Both the position numbers and the translations under genes were made by a program. DNA of 59,370 bases from a virus: positions 1 through 59,370 of IMG/VR virus record IMGVR_UViG_3300025872_000062. One strand, written 5' to 3'. The notes beneath the pieces are model-generated. The model had not been told where the DNA came from and did no database searches. It was given only the letters and a program-made list of their open reading frames with translations. Shown here one piece after another: positions 42,995-50,061 of the stretch (within the stretch, counting starts at the first letter, position 1; each line of letters begins with the position of its first letter).

Positions 42995-43038
42995 TCATTT
43001 TGTATACCCCTATTAACTAGAATCAAAATCAACTATAA

Positions 43039-43061
43039 ATACCAATCCTTCGGATTGGTAT
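43039..43061. promoter_or_regulatory. Hairpin in the divergent region
   Basis: A 10-bp stem (ATACCAATCC/GGATTGGTAT) with a TTC loop. It has no U tract and sits inside the dut/43150 intergenic region, so it may be a transcript leader structure or operator. Confidence 0.55.
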
Positions 43062-43100
43062 ATGCCGACCGACCAAGTTGAAAATATTGATACCATGCGG

Positions 43101-43130
43101 TTGCATAAGCTGCAAAGGTTGCTGTACACT
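43101..43130 (+). promoter_or_regulatory. Candidate promoter for the SSB operon
   Basis: TTGCAT, 18 bases, TACACT, followed 19 bases later by the ATG at 43150 with GGGAGGT directly upstream. A moderate sigma-70-like match only. Confidence 0.45.
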
Positions 43131-43149
43131 TTGACAAGGAGCGGGAGGT

Positions 43150-43440
43150 ATGTCCGAGTTGTTCACTTTCCTCATAGGCGTATTTGCAACGGCAATCGCC
43201 ATGACAATGTTCAGTGGCAAGGATATGCATCGCAAGAACTCATGCGTTGCCTATATTGCCGAATCTGGAAAGTACGAACTGGGCTGGTTGGCCCAAGACT
43301 TTTATGAGTCAGATGCCTTTGTGGTAGTGGTGAACGACCATAGGAAACTACATGCGCCGCTTGTGGTGGATGCGCGCAAAGTGCGTTTCTTTACCGACGA
43401 TGGGCTTCGTATCAACGAGGCAAACTGGAAGACCCTATGA
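43150..43440 (+). CDS. Small membrane-anchored protein upstream of SSB
   Basis: 96 residues with GGGAGGT before the ATG. An N-terminal hydrophobic segment (LFTFLIGVFATAIAMTMFS) is followed by a soluble part (NSCVAYIAESGKYELGWLAQ; DAFVVVVNDHRKLHAPLVV). It overlaps the SSB start (ATGA), so they are co-translated. Function unknown. Confidence 0.65.
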   Translation: MSELFTFLIGVFATAIAMTMFSGKDMHRKNSCVAYIAESGKYELGWLAQDFYESDAFVVVVNDHRKLHAPLVVDARKVRFFTDDGLRINEANWKTL

Positions 43441-43874
43441 ACAAGATTTGTATCGTGGGTCGGCTTGTGGCCGATCCTGAAACCAAAAATATTGGCGCTG
43501 ACAAGTTGTCCGTATGTGAGTTTTGCGTTGCCGTTGACAAGGCGCGGAAGAAGGACGAAACGGATTTCTTCAATGTGAAAGCGTGGGGAAAGACTGGGGA
43601 ATTCGTACAGTCCTACTTGTCAAAGGGCCGTCTTGTATCGGTTGCTGGACGTATGGATAGCCGCAAGACGGAACGCGATGGAATCAAGGTCACTTATTGG
43701 GATCTTGTTGCTGATGACGTGAATGCGTTGGATAAGCGACCTGAAGGCACCGGACAGACAACCACATCTGGTTCGTCGAACAGCAGAGGGCAATGGAGTG
43801 GTCGTCGCAATATTGAACCTGCTCCTCCACCTCCGCTTCCTGGAGAGTTGGATATCGAAGATCCTTTTGCGTAG
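43437..43874 (+). CDS. ssb: Single-stranded DNA-binding protein
   Basis: 145 residues. OB-fold pattern: NKICIVGRLVADPETK, FCVAVDKARKKDETDFFNVKAWGKTGEFVQSYLSKG, RLVSVAGRMDS. A Gly/Ser/Pro-rich linker and an acidic tail (LDIEDPFA) follow, as in bacterial SSB tips that dock replication proteins. Coats ssDNA in replication and recombination. Confidence 0.94.
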   Translation: MNKICIVGRLVADPETKNIGADKLSVCEFCVAVDKARKKDETDFFNVKAWGKTGEFVQSYLSKGRLVSVAGRMDSRKTERDGIKVTYWDLVADDVNALDKRPEGTGQTTTSGSSNSRGQWSGRRNIEPAPPPPLPGELDIEDPFA

Positions 43875-43889
43875 AAACAAGGAGAACAA

Positions 43890-44111
43890 ATGGCTAAGCG
43901 TATTGAGTTCCTGAAGGAACGTGGATTGACTTCCGTCATGCTTGCGGAACGATTGCAATTGACGCAACCCCAGGTTTCGATGTGGCTATCTGGAAGGCTA
44001 TGGCCTACCAAGCGCAACTTCTTCAAGCTCGTGAATGCACTTGAAGTCACACCGGAAGAACTTGGTCACTATTTGATTGATCGTTGGATTCATTCAAATA
44101 GGAAGAAGTAG
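43890..44111 (+). CDS. XRE-type HTH repressor-like protein
   Basis: 73 residues with AAGGAG upstream. ERGLTSVMLAERLQLTQPQV, then MWLSGRLWPTKRNFFKLVNA is a lambda-repressor/XRE helix-turn-helix. There is no dimerisation domain. It may control the SSB/dut divergent promoters or the operon of the LuxR-type gene that faces it. Confidence 0.85.
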   Translation: MAKRIEFLKERGLTSVMLAERLQLTQPQVSMWLSGRLWPTKRNFFKLVNALEVTPEELGHYLIDRWIHSNRKK

Positions 44112-44117
44112 TGAAAT

Positions 44118-44140
44118 GGCCTCCAAATGGAGGCCGTTTT
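44118..44140. terminator. Convergent terminator between XRE and LuxR-type genes
   Basis: A 7-bp stem (GGCCTCC/GGAGGCC), AAAT loop, then GTTTTAC on the plus strand. It overlaps the stop of the facing minus-strand gene, so both converging transcripts may end here. Confidence 0.85.
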
Positions 44141-44342
44141 ACATTGACGTGGAGATATGCCCCAAACGTCCCAATAACTTAATGTTCCTATTTTTGCCTG
44201 GAGGTATGTCGTATTTGGAATAAATGATCTGCAAATGGAAGTTGACTGTCCTTGATGTGGTTCCAATTGCTGCTGCAATTTCGGATACAGTCATGCCTTT
44301 TGCAAGATGAGTTACGATGTCATTCTCTTGTTCAATAGTCAT
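44139..44342 (-). CDS. Small LuxR-type HTH regulator
   Basis: 67 residues. The HTH (MTVSEIAAAIGTTSRTVNFH, then LQIIYSKYDIPPGKN) is the DNA-binding domain of LuxR/GerE proteins. No sensor domain is present. AGAGG upstream of the ATG. A palindrome (44355-44370) lies just upstream of its start, suggesting autoregulation. Divergent from the late-gene side. Confidence 0.88.
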   Translation of the reverse strand: MTIEQENDIVTHLAKGMTVSEIAAAIGTTSRTVNFHLQIIYSKYDIPPGKNRNIKLLGRLGHISTSM

Positions 44343-44354
44343 TTTTGACCTCTT

Positions 44355-44370
44355 GTGTCATCAATGACAC
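44355..44370. promoter_or_regulatory. Palindromic operator upstream of the LuxR-type gene
   Basis: GTGTCAT-CA-ATGACAC has two 7-bp perfect arms separated by CA. Lies between the LuxR-type gene (-) and the late-region start (+). A plausible binding site for that regulator or the XRE protein. Confidence 0.7.
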
Positions 44371-44400
44371 CAATCATATCACTTGCAACATTGATTGAGT

Positions 44401-44406
44401 TATACT
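44401..44406 (+). promoter_or_regulatory. -10-like TATACT at the start of the late block
   Basis: TATACT lies 13 bases before the ATG at 44420, leaving almost no leader. The flanking GAGT-TAT-ACTC is an inverted repeat. A -35 is weak (TTGATT or TTGCAA at non-ideal spacing), so the call is tentative. Confidence 0.4.
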
Positions 44407-44419
44407 CATACTGGCTATC

Positions 44420-44668
44420 ATGGGTGTCGTCAAAAAATACCAAGATCCAAAAGGCGGATTGAATGCCGCTGGTCGAGCGCACTTCAAGGCTAAAGAGGGC
44501 GCTAATTTGAAACCTCCTGCTCCAAATCCAAAAACAAAGGCAGACGCTGGTCGTCGTGCCTCTTTTTGTGCAAGGATGGGCGGCATGAAGAAAAAGTTGA
44601 CGTCCTCCCAGACTGCGAATGACCCCGATTCGCGCATCAACAAAGCGCTTCGCGCATGGAACTGCTGA
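44420..44668 (+). CDS. DUF6321-type small basic protein
   Basis: 82 residues with a basic, Lys/Gly-rich N-terminus (KYQDPKGGLNAAGRAHFKAK) and a conserved SFCARMGGMKKKLT block; this matches the DUF6321 pattern of marine/freshwater phages. No SD is visible, and a TATACT lies 13 bases upstream, so a leaderless message is possible. Role unknown; high charge suggests nucleic acid contact or packaging. Confidence 0.7.
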   Translation: MGVVKKYQDPKGGLNAAGRAHFKAKEGANLKPPAPNPKTKADAGRRASFCARMGGMKKKLTSSQTANDPDSRINKALRAWNC

Positions 44669-44670
44669 CT

Positions 44671-44847
44671 ATGCTTAGTAAATTGCTCGGTATCAAAAAT
44701 AACAAAGTTCAGAAAGTCATGCACGAATACAAGCATGGAACTCTGAAGTCGTCTTCTGGCAGCAAGGTTGTAAATCGAAAGCAAGCCGTTGCTATTGCTC
44801 TTTCCGAGGCTGATCGCGCTGCAAAAATGCGGAAGAAAGGAAAGTAG
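44671..44847 (+). CDS. DUF6496-type small basic protein
   Basis: 58 residues from the ATG at 44671, two bases after the previous stop; an in-frame ATG at 44656 would overlap by 13 bases. KVQKVMHEYKHGTLKSSSGS, then KQAVAIALSEADRAAKMRKK is the DUF6496 pattern. Basic. The DUF6321/DUF6496 pair recurs together in environmental phage genomes. Function unknown. Confidence 0.7.
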   Translation: MLSKLLGIKNNKVQKVMHEYKHGTLKSSSGSKVVNRKQAVAIALSEADRAAKMRKKGK

Positions 44848-44852
44848 TAATT

Positions 44853-46112
44853 ATGCCTGGTGGATCTGATAATCAATTCCGTGCTATTGTTGACCGTATT
44901 CGTAGAGGCGTTACGCCAGAAGAAAAGCGTAGGCTTATTGCGCAACTCCGGCAATTGCAGGCAGAAGGTTCTAGTGCAGGACGTATTCCACTTGATATTC
45001 TTGGTGGTGGTGGACGTGCTCCTGTTTCTGACGCACTAGTGCCTGTTCCCAAAGAGCCAAGCCCTGTTCGCCTTACTAATCCAAATGCTCCTCCGCAGTA
45101 TACGGGAACTGCCAGGCCTCGAGGAACCAGGGCTATTCCCGCACGCGATGCTGGCGCACTAGTTCCTATTCCGCGTAGTGGCGGAGGTGGCGCAGTTATT
45201 CCTGGTGGTGGTGGAGGTGGTGGCGCTATTCCTAGTGGTGGTGCTCGACCTGCTCCGCGATTTGGAATGCAGCCTGGAAATGCTGGTCCATATACGAGGC
45301 TTGGAGATGCTCCGACTGGTATGCGAACTCCTCCTGCTCCTGCTTCTGGTGGCGGCGCTCTTGCTCGCGTTGGTCCTACTTCGCTAGACCGCATACCTGC
45401 ACCTATGGGTGGTGGCGGTGGCGGTGGTGGTGTTGGTAGTGCAATTGCTCGTTATGGTGATGACGTTGCTAAAACTGTTGGACGAAAGGGTCTTTCTCCG
45501 AACTGGAAAAAGGCTCTTGCTGGGGCAGGGCTTGTTGCTGGTGCAGTTGCACTTAATGCGCTTAAGGATAATCGCCAAGGCGAAGATCTTAGCGAATTTG
45601 AAGGTTCCGCTGTTCCCCCTAGCCAGCGAGATCAAAAGCCTCCCACTCAAGTTATGAAGTCGAAACCTGCAGAAGCTGATATGCCAGCCTATAAGGGACA
45701 AGGACCAATGTCCAAGGCTATGGGCGTGACGCGTAATGATGATGGCAAGGTTGATGCCAATAAGGTGAAACTCGGCCAAGGCTGGATGTTTGATATGACT
45801 CGTCGTATTGGTCAAAAGGGATTTGATCAGCCTGGCATGGAACGGCGTGGGCAGAAGCTTGGATCTTCTGGTCGAGATGACATTGCACAAATGTTCCGAA
45901 CCAGCGATTATGCCAACAAGGAACTGAATCTTAGCGAACGAGAAATCAATGCTGCAGTAGAAGCCTTCAAGCGTGATTTCAATAAGCAGCAATTCAAGGG
46001 CCAGAGCTATGCGGCTGATCGACTTCCTCGCGGAACGTCTGCTCCTGCTGGCACTGTTGTTCCGCGAAAGGTTTTGTCCACTCCTGAGTATCGTGCTCGT
46101 TATGGTCGGTAA
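44853..46112 (+). CDS. Gly/Pro-rich protein, putative virion component
   Basis: 419 residues. A helical N-terminus (DNQFRAIVDRIRRGVTPEEK; RRLIAQLRQLQAEGSS), then a long low-complexity Gly/Pro/Ala section with GGGGGGGV runs (about 100-220), then a hydrophobic helix (WKKALAGAGLVAGAVALNAL) and a soluble C-terminal domain. The layout suggests a flexible structural or internal protein. It sits at the head of the late operon. No family recognised. Confidence 0.55.
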   Translation: MPGGSDNQFRAIVDRIRRGVTPEEKRRLIAQLRQLQAEGSSAGRIPLDILGGGGRAPVSDALVPVPKEPSPVRLTNPNAPPQYTGTARPRGTRAIPARDAGALVPIPRSGGGGAVIPGGGGGGGAIPSGGARPAPRFGMQPGNAGPYTRLGDAPTGMRTPPAPASGGGALARVGPTSLDRIPAPMGGGGGGGGVGSAIARYGDDVAKTVGRKGLSPNWKKALAGAGLVAGAVALNALKDNRQGEDLSEFEGSAVPPSQRDQKPPTQVMKSKPAEADMPAYKGQGPMSKAMGVTRNDDGKVDANKVKLGQGWMFDMTRRIGQKGFDQPGMERRGQKLGSSGRDDIAQMFRTSDYANKELNLSEREINAAVEAFKRDFNKQQFKGQSYAADRLPRGTSAPAGTVVPRKVLSTPEYRARYGR

Positions 46113-46129
46113 AAAGAAAGGTTATTGAT

Positions 46130-46297
46130 ATGCCGATGGGAATGCCCTATCCCAAGGGTGAAATGGGAATGCATAAGGCGAAGTCCATGTCCGAATTGAT
46201 GGGTGTTGAAAAGAAGGAACATGGTATGGCCGAAAAGATGATGAAGAAACCCGTCAAGAAGGCCAAGCCGAAGGCGATGCCTTTCAAGAAGAAGTAA
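46130..46297 (+). CDS. 55-residue Lys/Met-rich basic peptide
   Basis: ATG at 46130 with AAAGG eight bases upstream. The sequence MPMGMPYPKGEMGMHKAKSM ends in a strongly basic tail (KKPVKKAKPKAMPFKKK). Such small Lys-rich proteins occur among phage DNA-condensing or nucleoid-like proteins. Function not proven. Confidence 0.65.
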   Translation: MPMGMPYPKGEMGMHKAKSMSELMGVEKKEHGMAEKMMKKPVKKAKPKAMPFKKK

Positions 46298-46300
46298 GTA

Positions 46301-46328
46301 TAAGCCGCATGGTAAAACATGCGGCTTA
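46301..46328 (+). terminator. 11-bp hairpin, intercistronic
   Basis: TAAGCCGCATG/CATGCGGCTTA with loop GTAAAA. The right arm touches the SD (AGGA) of the next gene. No U run follows, so it may control translation or RNA processing. Confidence 0.65.
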
Positions 46329-46338
46329 GGACTGAATT

Positions 46339-46971
46339 ATGCCAAACGGAAATACCAAAAGTAAGTCGCCCGTAGTATCTAAGGCTCTGAAGGCCTGGGG
46401 TCAAGCTCAAGCTAAATACGCAAGCTTGCCTCCGTGGTTTAGAAAAGGAGTTAGGGCTACTCAAGGAATTCCATTTATGGCAGCGTCCGAACTAATCGGA
46501 GAAGAAGGAAATATCCTGCCAGGACAACTTGAAGATGAACTTCTGAATGAAGCGCGGTTCAAAGAATCCGCACAGCGTTATTGGGGTGGAACGGAAGATG
46601 AACTTGTGCGGCAAATTGCTGGTAAAGATATCCCAAGGATGCGCACTCTAAATGGAATGCCTTTTGAAAGTGTTCGCAGGAAGCAAATTCTACATAGCGC
46701 GCAAGGCGGCAGGGATGTAAACGAATTGCTTCTTCCGCAAGGTGGCGGTCTTTATAAATGGTATAGCGGTGGCAGGAATCCGCTTGATCTTACAACGGAA
46801 GAGACTGGTCCTTATATTTCATCAATCGCAGGGATGCGTGGTGATGCAAATCCAAATGATCCTCGATATGAGGAACAATTTGGGCCACTTGATCCAGGAT
46901 ATGGAAATATGGCACGCGATAGGGCCTGGCTCATCCGCAAGGCACTCGCTCAGAATTACAGAATACGATAA
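46339..46971 (+). CDS. Unknown late protein
   Basis: 210 residues. Basic N-terminus (NTKSKSPVVSKALKAWGQAQ), then a Glu-rich helix-containing region (GQLEDELLNEARFKESAQRY) and a tail. No signal or family motif. It may be a small virion or packaging-associated protein; it lies four genes before the terminase. Confidence 0.55.
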   Translation: MPNGNTKSKSPVVSKALKAWGQAQAKYASLPPWFRKGVRATQGIPFMAASELIGEEGNILPGQLEDELLNEARFKESAQRYWGGTEDELVRQIAGKDIPRMRTLNGMPFESVRRKQILHSAQGGRDVNELLLPQGGGLYKWYSGGRNPLDLTTEETGPYISSIAGMRGDANPNDPRYEEQFGPLDPGYGNMARDRAWLIRKALAQNYRIR

Positions 46972-47180
46972 TGCCTAGACCACCAAAAACACAATTGCCT
47001 CAGCAGCCCGTGCAGCAAGTGCATATGAAATTTAATCGGATGGGTCAGATCAAATATGCTAACCGGGTGTTGGAATCTCTTGGGAGTCCGACCCGCATTG
47101 GGAATTTGATGAATCCTGCTCTGCGTCAGTCGACGTATGACACTCGTAATCTCGACAGGATTGACTCAGATACTGAATAA
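46971..47180 (+). CDS. Small late protein, unknown
   Basis: 69 residues starting at a TAATG junction. Pro/Gln-rich N-terminus (RPPKTQLPQQPVQQVHMKFN) and a polar C-terminus (YDTRNLDRIDSDTE). Its last 122 bases are antisense to the DUF3310-like gene. The TAATG coupling supports that it is translated. Confidence 0.55.
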   Translation: MPRPPKTQLPQQPVQQVHMKFNRMGQIKYANRVLESLGSPTRIGNLMNPALRQSTYDTRNLDRIDSDTE

Positions 47181-47427
47181 GTTCGTCCGACAATATGACT
47201 GCAACGTCATGCGGCATAACTTTCGAGGCAGTCTCGTATATCAAATACCAGACTGCCTTTAGCATATCTGCCTCAAAGCTATTGCCTGATTTCTTTCCAG
47301 CGCGCTGGATGTATTTGGTTGCTGAAAACAAAGCTGGGGAAAGATTCCATACTTTAGATACCAGCAATGCATCAATTGTGGAATTACGATAGTGACTGTA
47401 TAGTTTGCTCGTAATGTTGTCGGCCAT
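47059..47427 (-). CDS. DUF3310-like protein, antisense to late genes
   Basis: 122 residues from the ATG at 47427. WNLSPALFSATKYIQRAGKK, then NSFEADMLKAVWYLIYE matches the core of DUF3310 (nucleotide-kinase-like, T7 gp1.7-related) proteins: an F/Y-GNA-x-KYI-RAGKK-x-GN-x-DLKKA-WYL pattern. It lies alone on the minus strand within the late block, and its start is only 17 bases from the start of the divergent terminase gene. C-terminal part overlaps the plus-strand 69-residue gene. Confidence 0.7.
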   Translation of the reverse strand: MADNITSKLYSHYRNSTIDALLVSKVWNLSPALFSATKYIQRAGKKSGNSFEADMLKAVWYLIYETASKVMPHDVAVILSDELIQYLSQSCRDYECHTSTDAEQDSSNSQCGSDSQEIPTPG

Positions 47428-47444
47428 AATTACAGTATACAGCA

Positions 47445-48194
47445 ATGGAACAAAGCGCTGAACTTGAACAAACACTAACTACCCATAATGGTGGTACTGG
47501 TGTTAGGTGTCATGGAATTGTGAACGGTGCACAGTGCCGTCAGTTTGCCGTCCGTGGCCGAAAGTTCTGCAACTATCATGGTGGAAAAGCGCTTGCTGGT
47601 GTTGAAAGTCCATCGTTCAGAACAGGATTGAGATCGATGGAAAGCAAGCGGTTCCGAAGCATAGGCAAGGAATTGCTTGAAAAGATCGATGCTCTTAGGG
47701 AAGATCCAGATCTTTTCAATCTGCGTGATGATGCGGCATATATGACGGCGCTAATTGATAGGCGTGCTGAGGCTGCTTCAGAAGGTTTTGGTGTTCATGT
47801 TCTACGCAATTTGCAGCAACAATACGCAACTGCAAACAGGGCGTATAGGTCTTCCAACATTGAGGAATTTGAAGAAGCATTCAAAAACCTAGGAGAGACA
47901 TTGAATGCTGGTGGCGATGAGGCCAAATCATCGGATGAAGTAATTGAACTAATTGGTCGGCGTGTTCAACTTGTTGAAGCAGAACAAAGGGTAGCTCAAT
48001 CAAAAGCTTATGTTCTTGAGGTTGATCAAGCATACTCGCTTATCATGCAAGTCGTTGGTGTTGTAAAGCAATGCGTTCGCAATGCGGATGAATTGACAGC
48101 AATTAAGAACGGAATCAACCGTCTTCTGAAAGTCTATAAAGAAGAATCTGAATCAGAGGACGATGATGTGGTTGATGCGGAGGTTGTTGAATGA
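47445..48194 (+). CDS. Putative terminase small subunit
   Basis: 249 residues. The N-terminus has a Cys/His motif (CHGIVNGAQCRQFAVRGRKF, then CNYHGG), followed by a mostly helical body (RRAEAASEGFGVHVLRNLQQ) and an acidic tail (ESEDDDVVDAEVVE). It overlaps TerL by 4 bases (ATGA), the standard TerS-TerL arrangement. No SD is visible; TATACA lies just upstream of the ATG. Assignment is mainly from context, with a DNA-binding-type zinc motif as support. Confidence 0.65.
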   Translation: MEQSAELEQTLTTHNGGTGVRCHGIVNGAQCRQFAVRGRKFCNYHGGKALAGVESPSFRTGLRSMESKRFRSIGKELLEKIDALREDPDLFNLRDDAAYMTALIDRRAEAASEGFGVHVLRNLQQQYATANRAYRSSNIEEFEEAFKNLGETLNAGGDEAKSSDEVIELIGRRVQLVEAEQRVAQSKAYVLEVDQAYSLIMQVVGVVKQCVRNADELTAIKNGINRLLKVYKEESESEDDDVVDAEVVE

Positions 48195-49924
48195 GGCGTA
48201 ACTCAACAACTACCAGGCAAACGCCAAGGGCATTCAAGAAGTTTGTAAGGCCAGACAAGCCGTTGAGTCTTGCACTTCTTGAAGCTCTCGATAGCGAATT
48301 GGATACCATTATCCGCACTGGTGACTTCGATACGGGTAGGGCTTATCCAATCCAAGGATCGGAGCTTGATTTTAGATCATGGCTTCGTACTTATGCTCCT
48401 CATGCTGCTTCTTCTCCCTTGGGGGAACATCATATTCGTGCATGGGAATGGGCGGAAAATATAGAGCCTGGGAATCCGCCACCTGCATTGATTGAATGCT
48501 GGTTCCGTGGTGGTGGCAAATCCACTACGATGGAACTGATTTCCAGTCGTATTGCTGTAAAAGCAACAAAGAGATTCCTGCTTTATGTTTGTGCTACACA
48601 AGATATGGCAGACCGTCACGTTCAAGATATTGCCACAACCATGGAGCGCTGTGGTATTGAACGTGCTGTCAATAAATATGGATTCAGCAAGGGCTGGAAT
48701 GCAAGTAAGTTGAGAACTGAAAATGGATTCAACGTGCTTGCGTTCGGTCTTGATACTGGTGCACGCGGTGTAAAGTTGGATTACCTCCGGCCTGACTTCA
48801 TTGTATTCGACGACATTGATGAGTTGGATGATTCTGTATCGAGGGTTGATAAGAAGGTTGCAACCATCACGCAAACCATTCTTCCAGCAAAGTCAACCGA
48901 CTGCGCCATTGTATTTGTTCAGAATAGAATTCATGCAAATAGCGTCATGTCGAAAGTCCTCAGCGGCGAAGTCGACATGTTGCAGAATCGTGTCCAAGCA
49001 CCAATTGTTCCTGCCATCAAAAACCTAACTTATACAAATGAGGAAAAGGAAGATGGCCGCATGGGATATCGCATCACTGGTGGTATTCCAACATGGGCAC
49101 ATAAAGGCATCGAAGTATGCCAAAGGGAGATCGATGACTTTGGGTTGATCTCGTTCCTTCGTGAATGCCAGCACGAGGTTGGTGTTGGTGGTTTGTTCTT
49201 CCCAGACTTTAAAGAATTCGGCCAGGATGGAAGTGCTTGGCATGTTGTGGACAATATATATATACAGCCTTGGTGGCGTGTGTGGGCAAGTCACGACTTT
49301 GGTACGGGTGCACCATGTTGTTTTCTTCTATATGCATCTGACGAAAAAGAGAATATCTACGTTATTGGCGAGGTTTATGAGAAAGGACATGTGTCATCTT
49401 CTCAGGCACAACTTGCATTGAATCTGCTTGAGTCGCGCGGAATGGCCGAGCCGACTGATAGGCGTAACAGGGATGGTAAATGGAATACCAGGCTTGAGGC
49501 AATTGCTTTCGACTGGGCAAACACATTTCCTCCTGAAAATGTACAGCAGCGTATTGGTGAATATCCTGTCGAGGTCTGGTGGGAAAGAGGTCTTCCTGCT
49601 GTTCGTGCCGTAAAGGACAGGAAGGCTGGATGGCGTCGAGTAAAAGAATGGTTTGCAAGTTCTGAGATGGTCGATGGTAAACATGTTCCTAAGATTCGCA
49701 TTGCTCGCCATTGCCAAAATCTTATTCGTGAACTTTCCAAATGTATGGCCGACCCAAAAGATCCAGAAGAAATTGACCGTGGAACAAAGAACGATCACGC
49801 TCTTGACTCATTTAGGTATGGATTGATGTGGCGCGAATATCCAGTTGCTTGCCCAGAGATTGATCAGAAAAAAACCGATAGGCCAACATGGCTCAATGAA
49901 GATCGGAAGCGTGAATGGCTATAA
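48191..49924 (+). CDS. terL: Terminase large subunit
   Basis: 577 residues. ATPase motif RGGGKST (106-112) with Walker B VFDDID (205-210), an adaptor CATQ-type motif, and a nuclease domain containing SHDFGTG (about 355) and NDHALDSFRYGL near the C-terminus. This is the motor-nuclease order of T7/P22-type packaging enzymes. It packages concatemeric DNA into the prohead with the portal. Confidence 0.93.
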   Translation: MRRNSTTTRQTPRAFKKFVRPDKPLSLALLEALDSELDTIIRTGDFDTGRAYPIQGSELDFRSWLRTYAPHAASSPLGEHHIRAWEWAENIEPGNPPPALIECWFRGGGKSTTMELISSRIAVKATKRFLLYVCATQDMADRHVQDIATTMERCGIERAVNKYGFSKGWNASKLRTENGFNVLAFGLDTGARGVKLDYLRPDFIVFDDIDELDDSVSRVDKKVATITQTILPAKSTDCAIVFVQNRIHANSVMSKVLSGEVDMLQNRVQAPIVPAIKNLTYTNEEKEDGRMGYRITGGIPTWAHKGIEVCQREIDDFGLISFLRECQHEVGVGGLFFPDFKEFGQDGSAWHVVDNIYIQPWWRVWASHDFGTGAPCCFLLYASDEKENIYVIGEVYEKGHVSSSQAQLALNLLESRGMAEPTDRRNRDGKWNTRLEAIAFDWANTFPPENVQQRIGEYPVEVWWERGLPAVRAVKDRKAGWRRVKEWFASSEMVDGKHVPKIRIARHCQNLIRELSKCMADPKDPEEIDRGTKNDHALDSFRYGLMWREYPVACPEIDQKKTDRPTWLNEDRKREWL

Positions 49925-50061
49925 CAACTGTTGTTTTCAGTGCTTTATCGGCAATGGCATGTATTGCCATTGCTTGGATAGAATATTGCAATTTCTGCAT
50001 CATTCGTGAAATTGCGGGTAAGCAAAAAACAAAGCGATCTAAGGATCGGGAGTATATCTGA
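49915..50061 (+). CDS. 48-residue membrane peptide between terL and portal
   Basis: ATG at 49915 within the end of terL and a TGA that shares its A with the portal ATG (TGATG), so translation is coupled to the portal. A hydrophobic stretch (ITTVVFSALSAMACIAIAW) is followed by a Cys pair and a basic tail (KQKTKRSKDREYI). Easily missed because of size. A membrane-active role such as holin/antiholin, or merely a coupling peptide, is possible. Confidence 0.65.
   Translation: MAITTVVFSALSAMACIAIAWIEYCNFCIIREIAGKQKTKRSKDREYI

Noticed and set aside
43890-44342. Lysogeny switch (CI/Cro-type) implying a temperate phage
   Set aside because: Two small HTH genes face each other, but there is no integrase, excisionase, partition system or attachment site.
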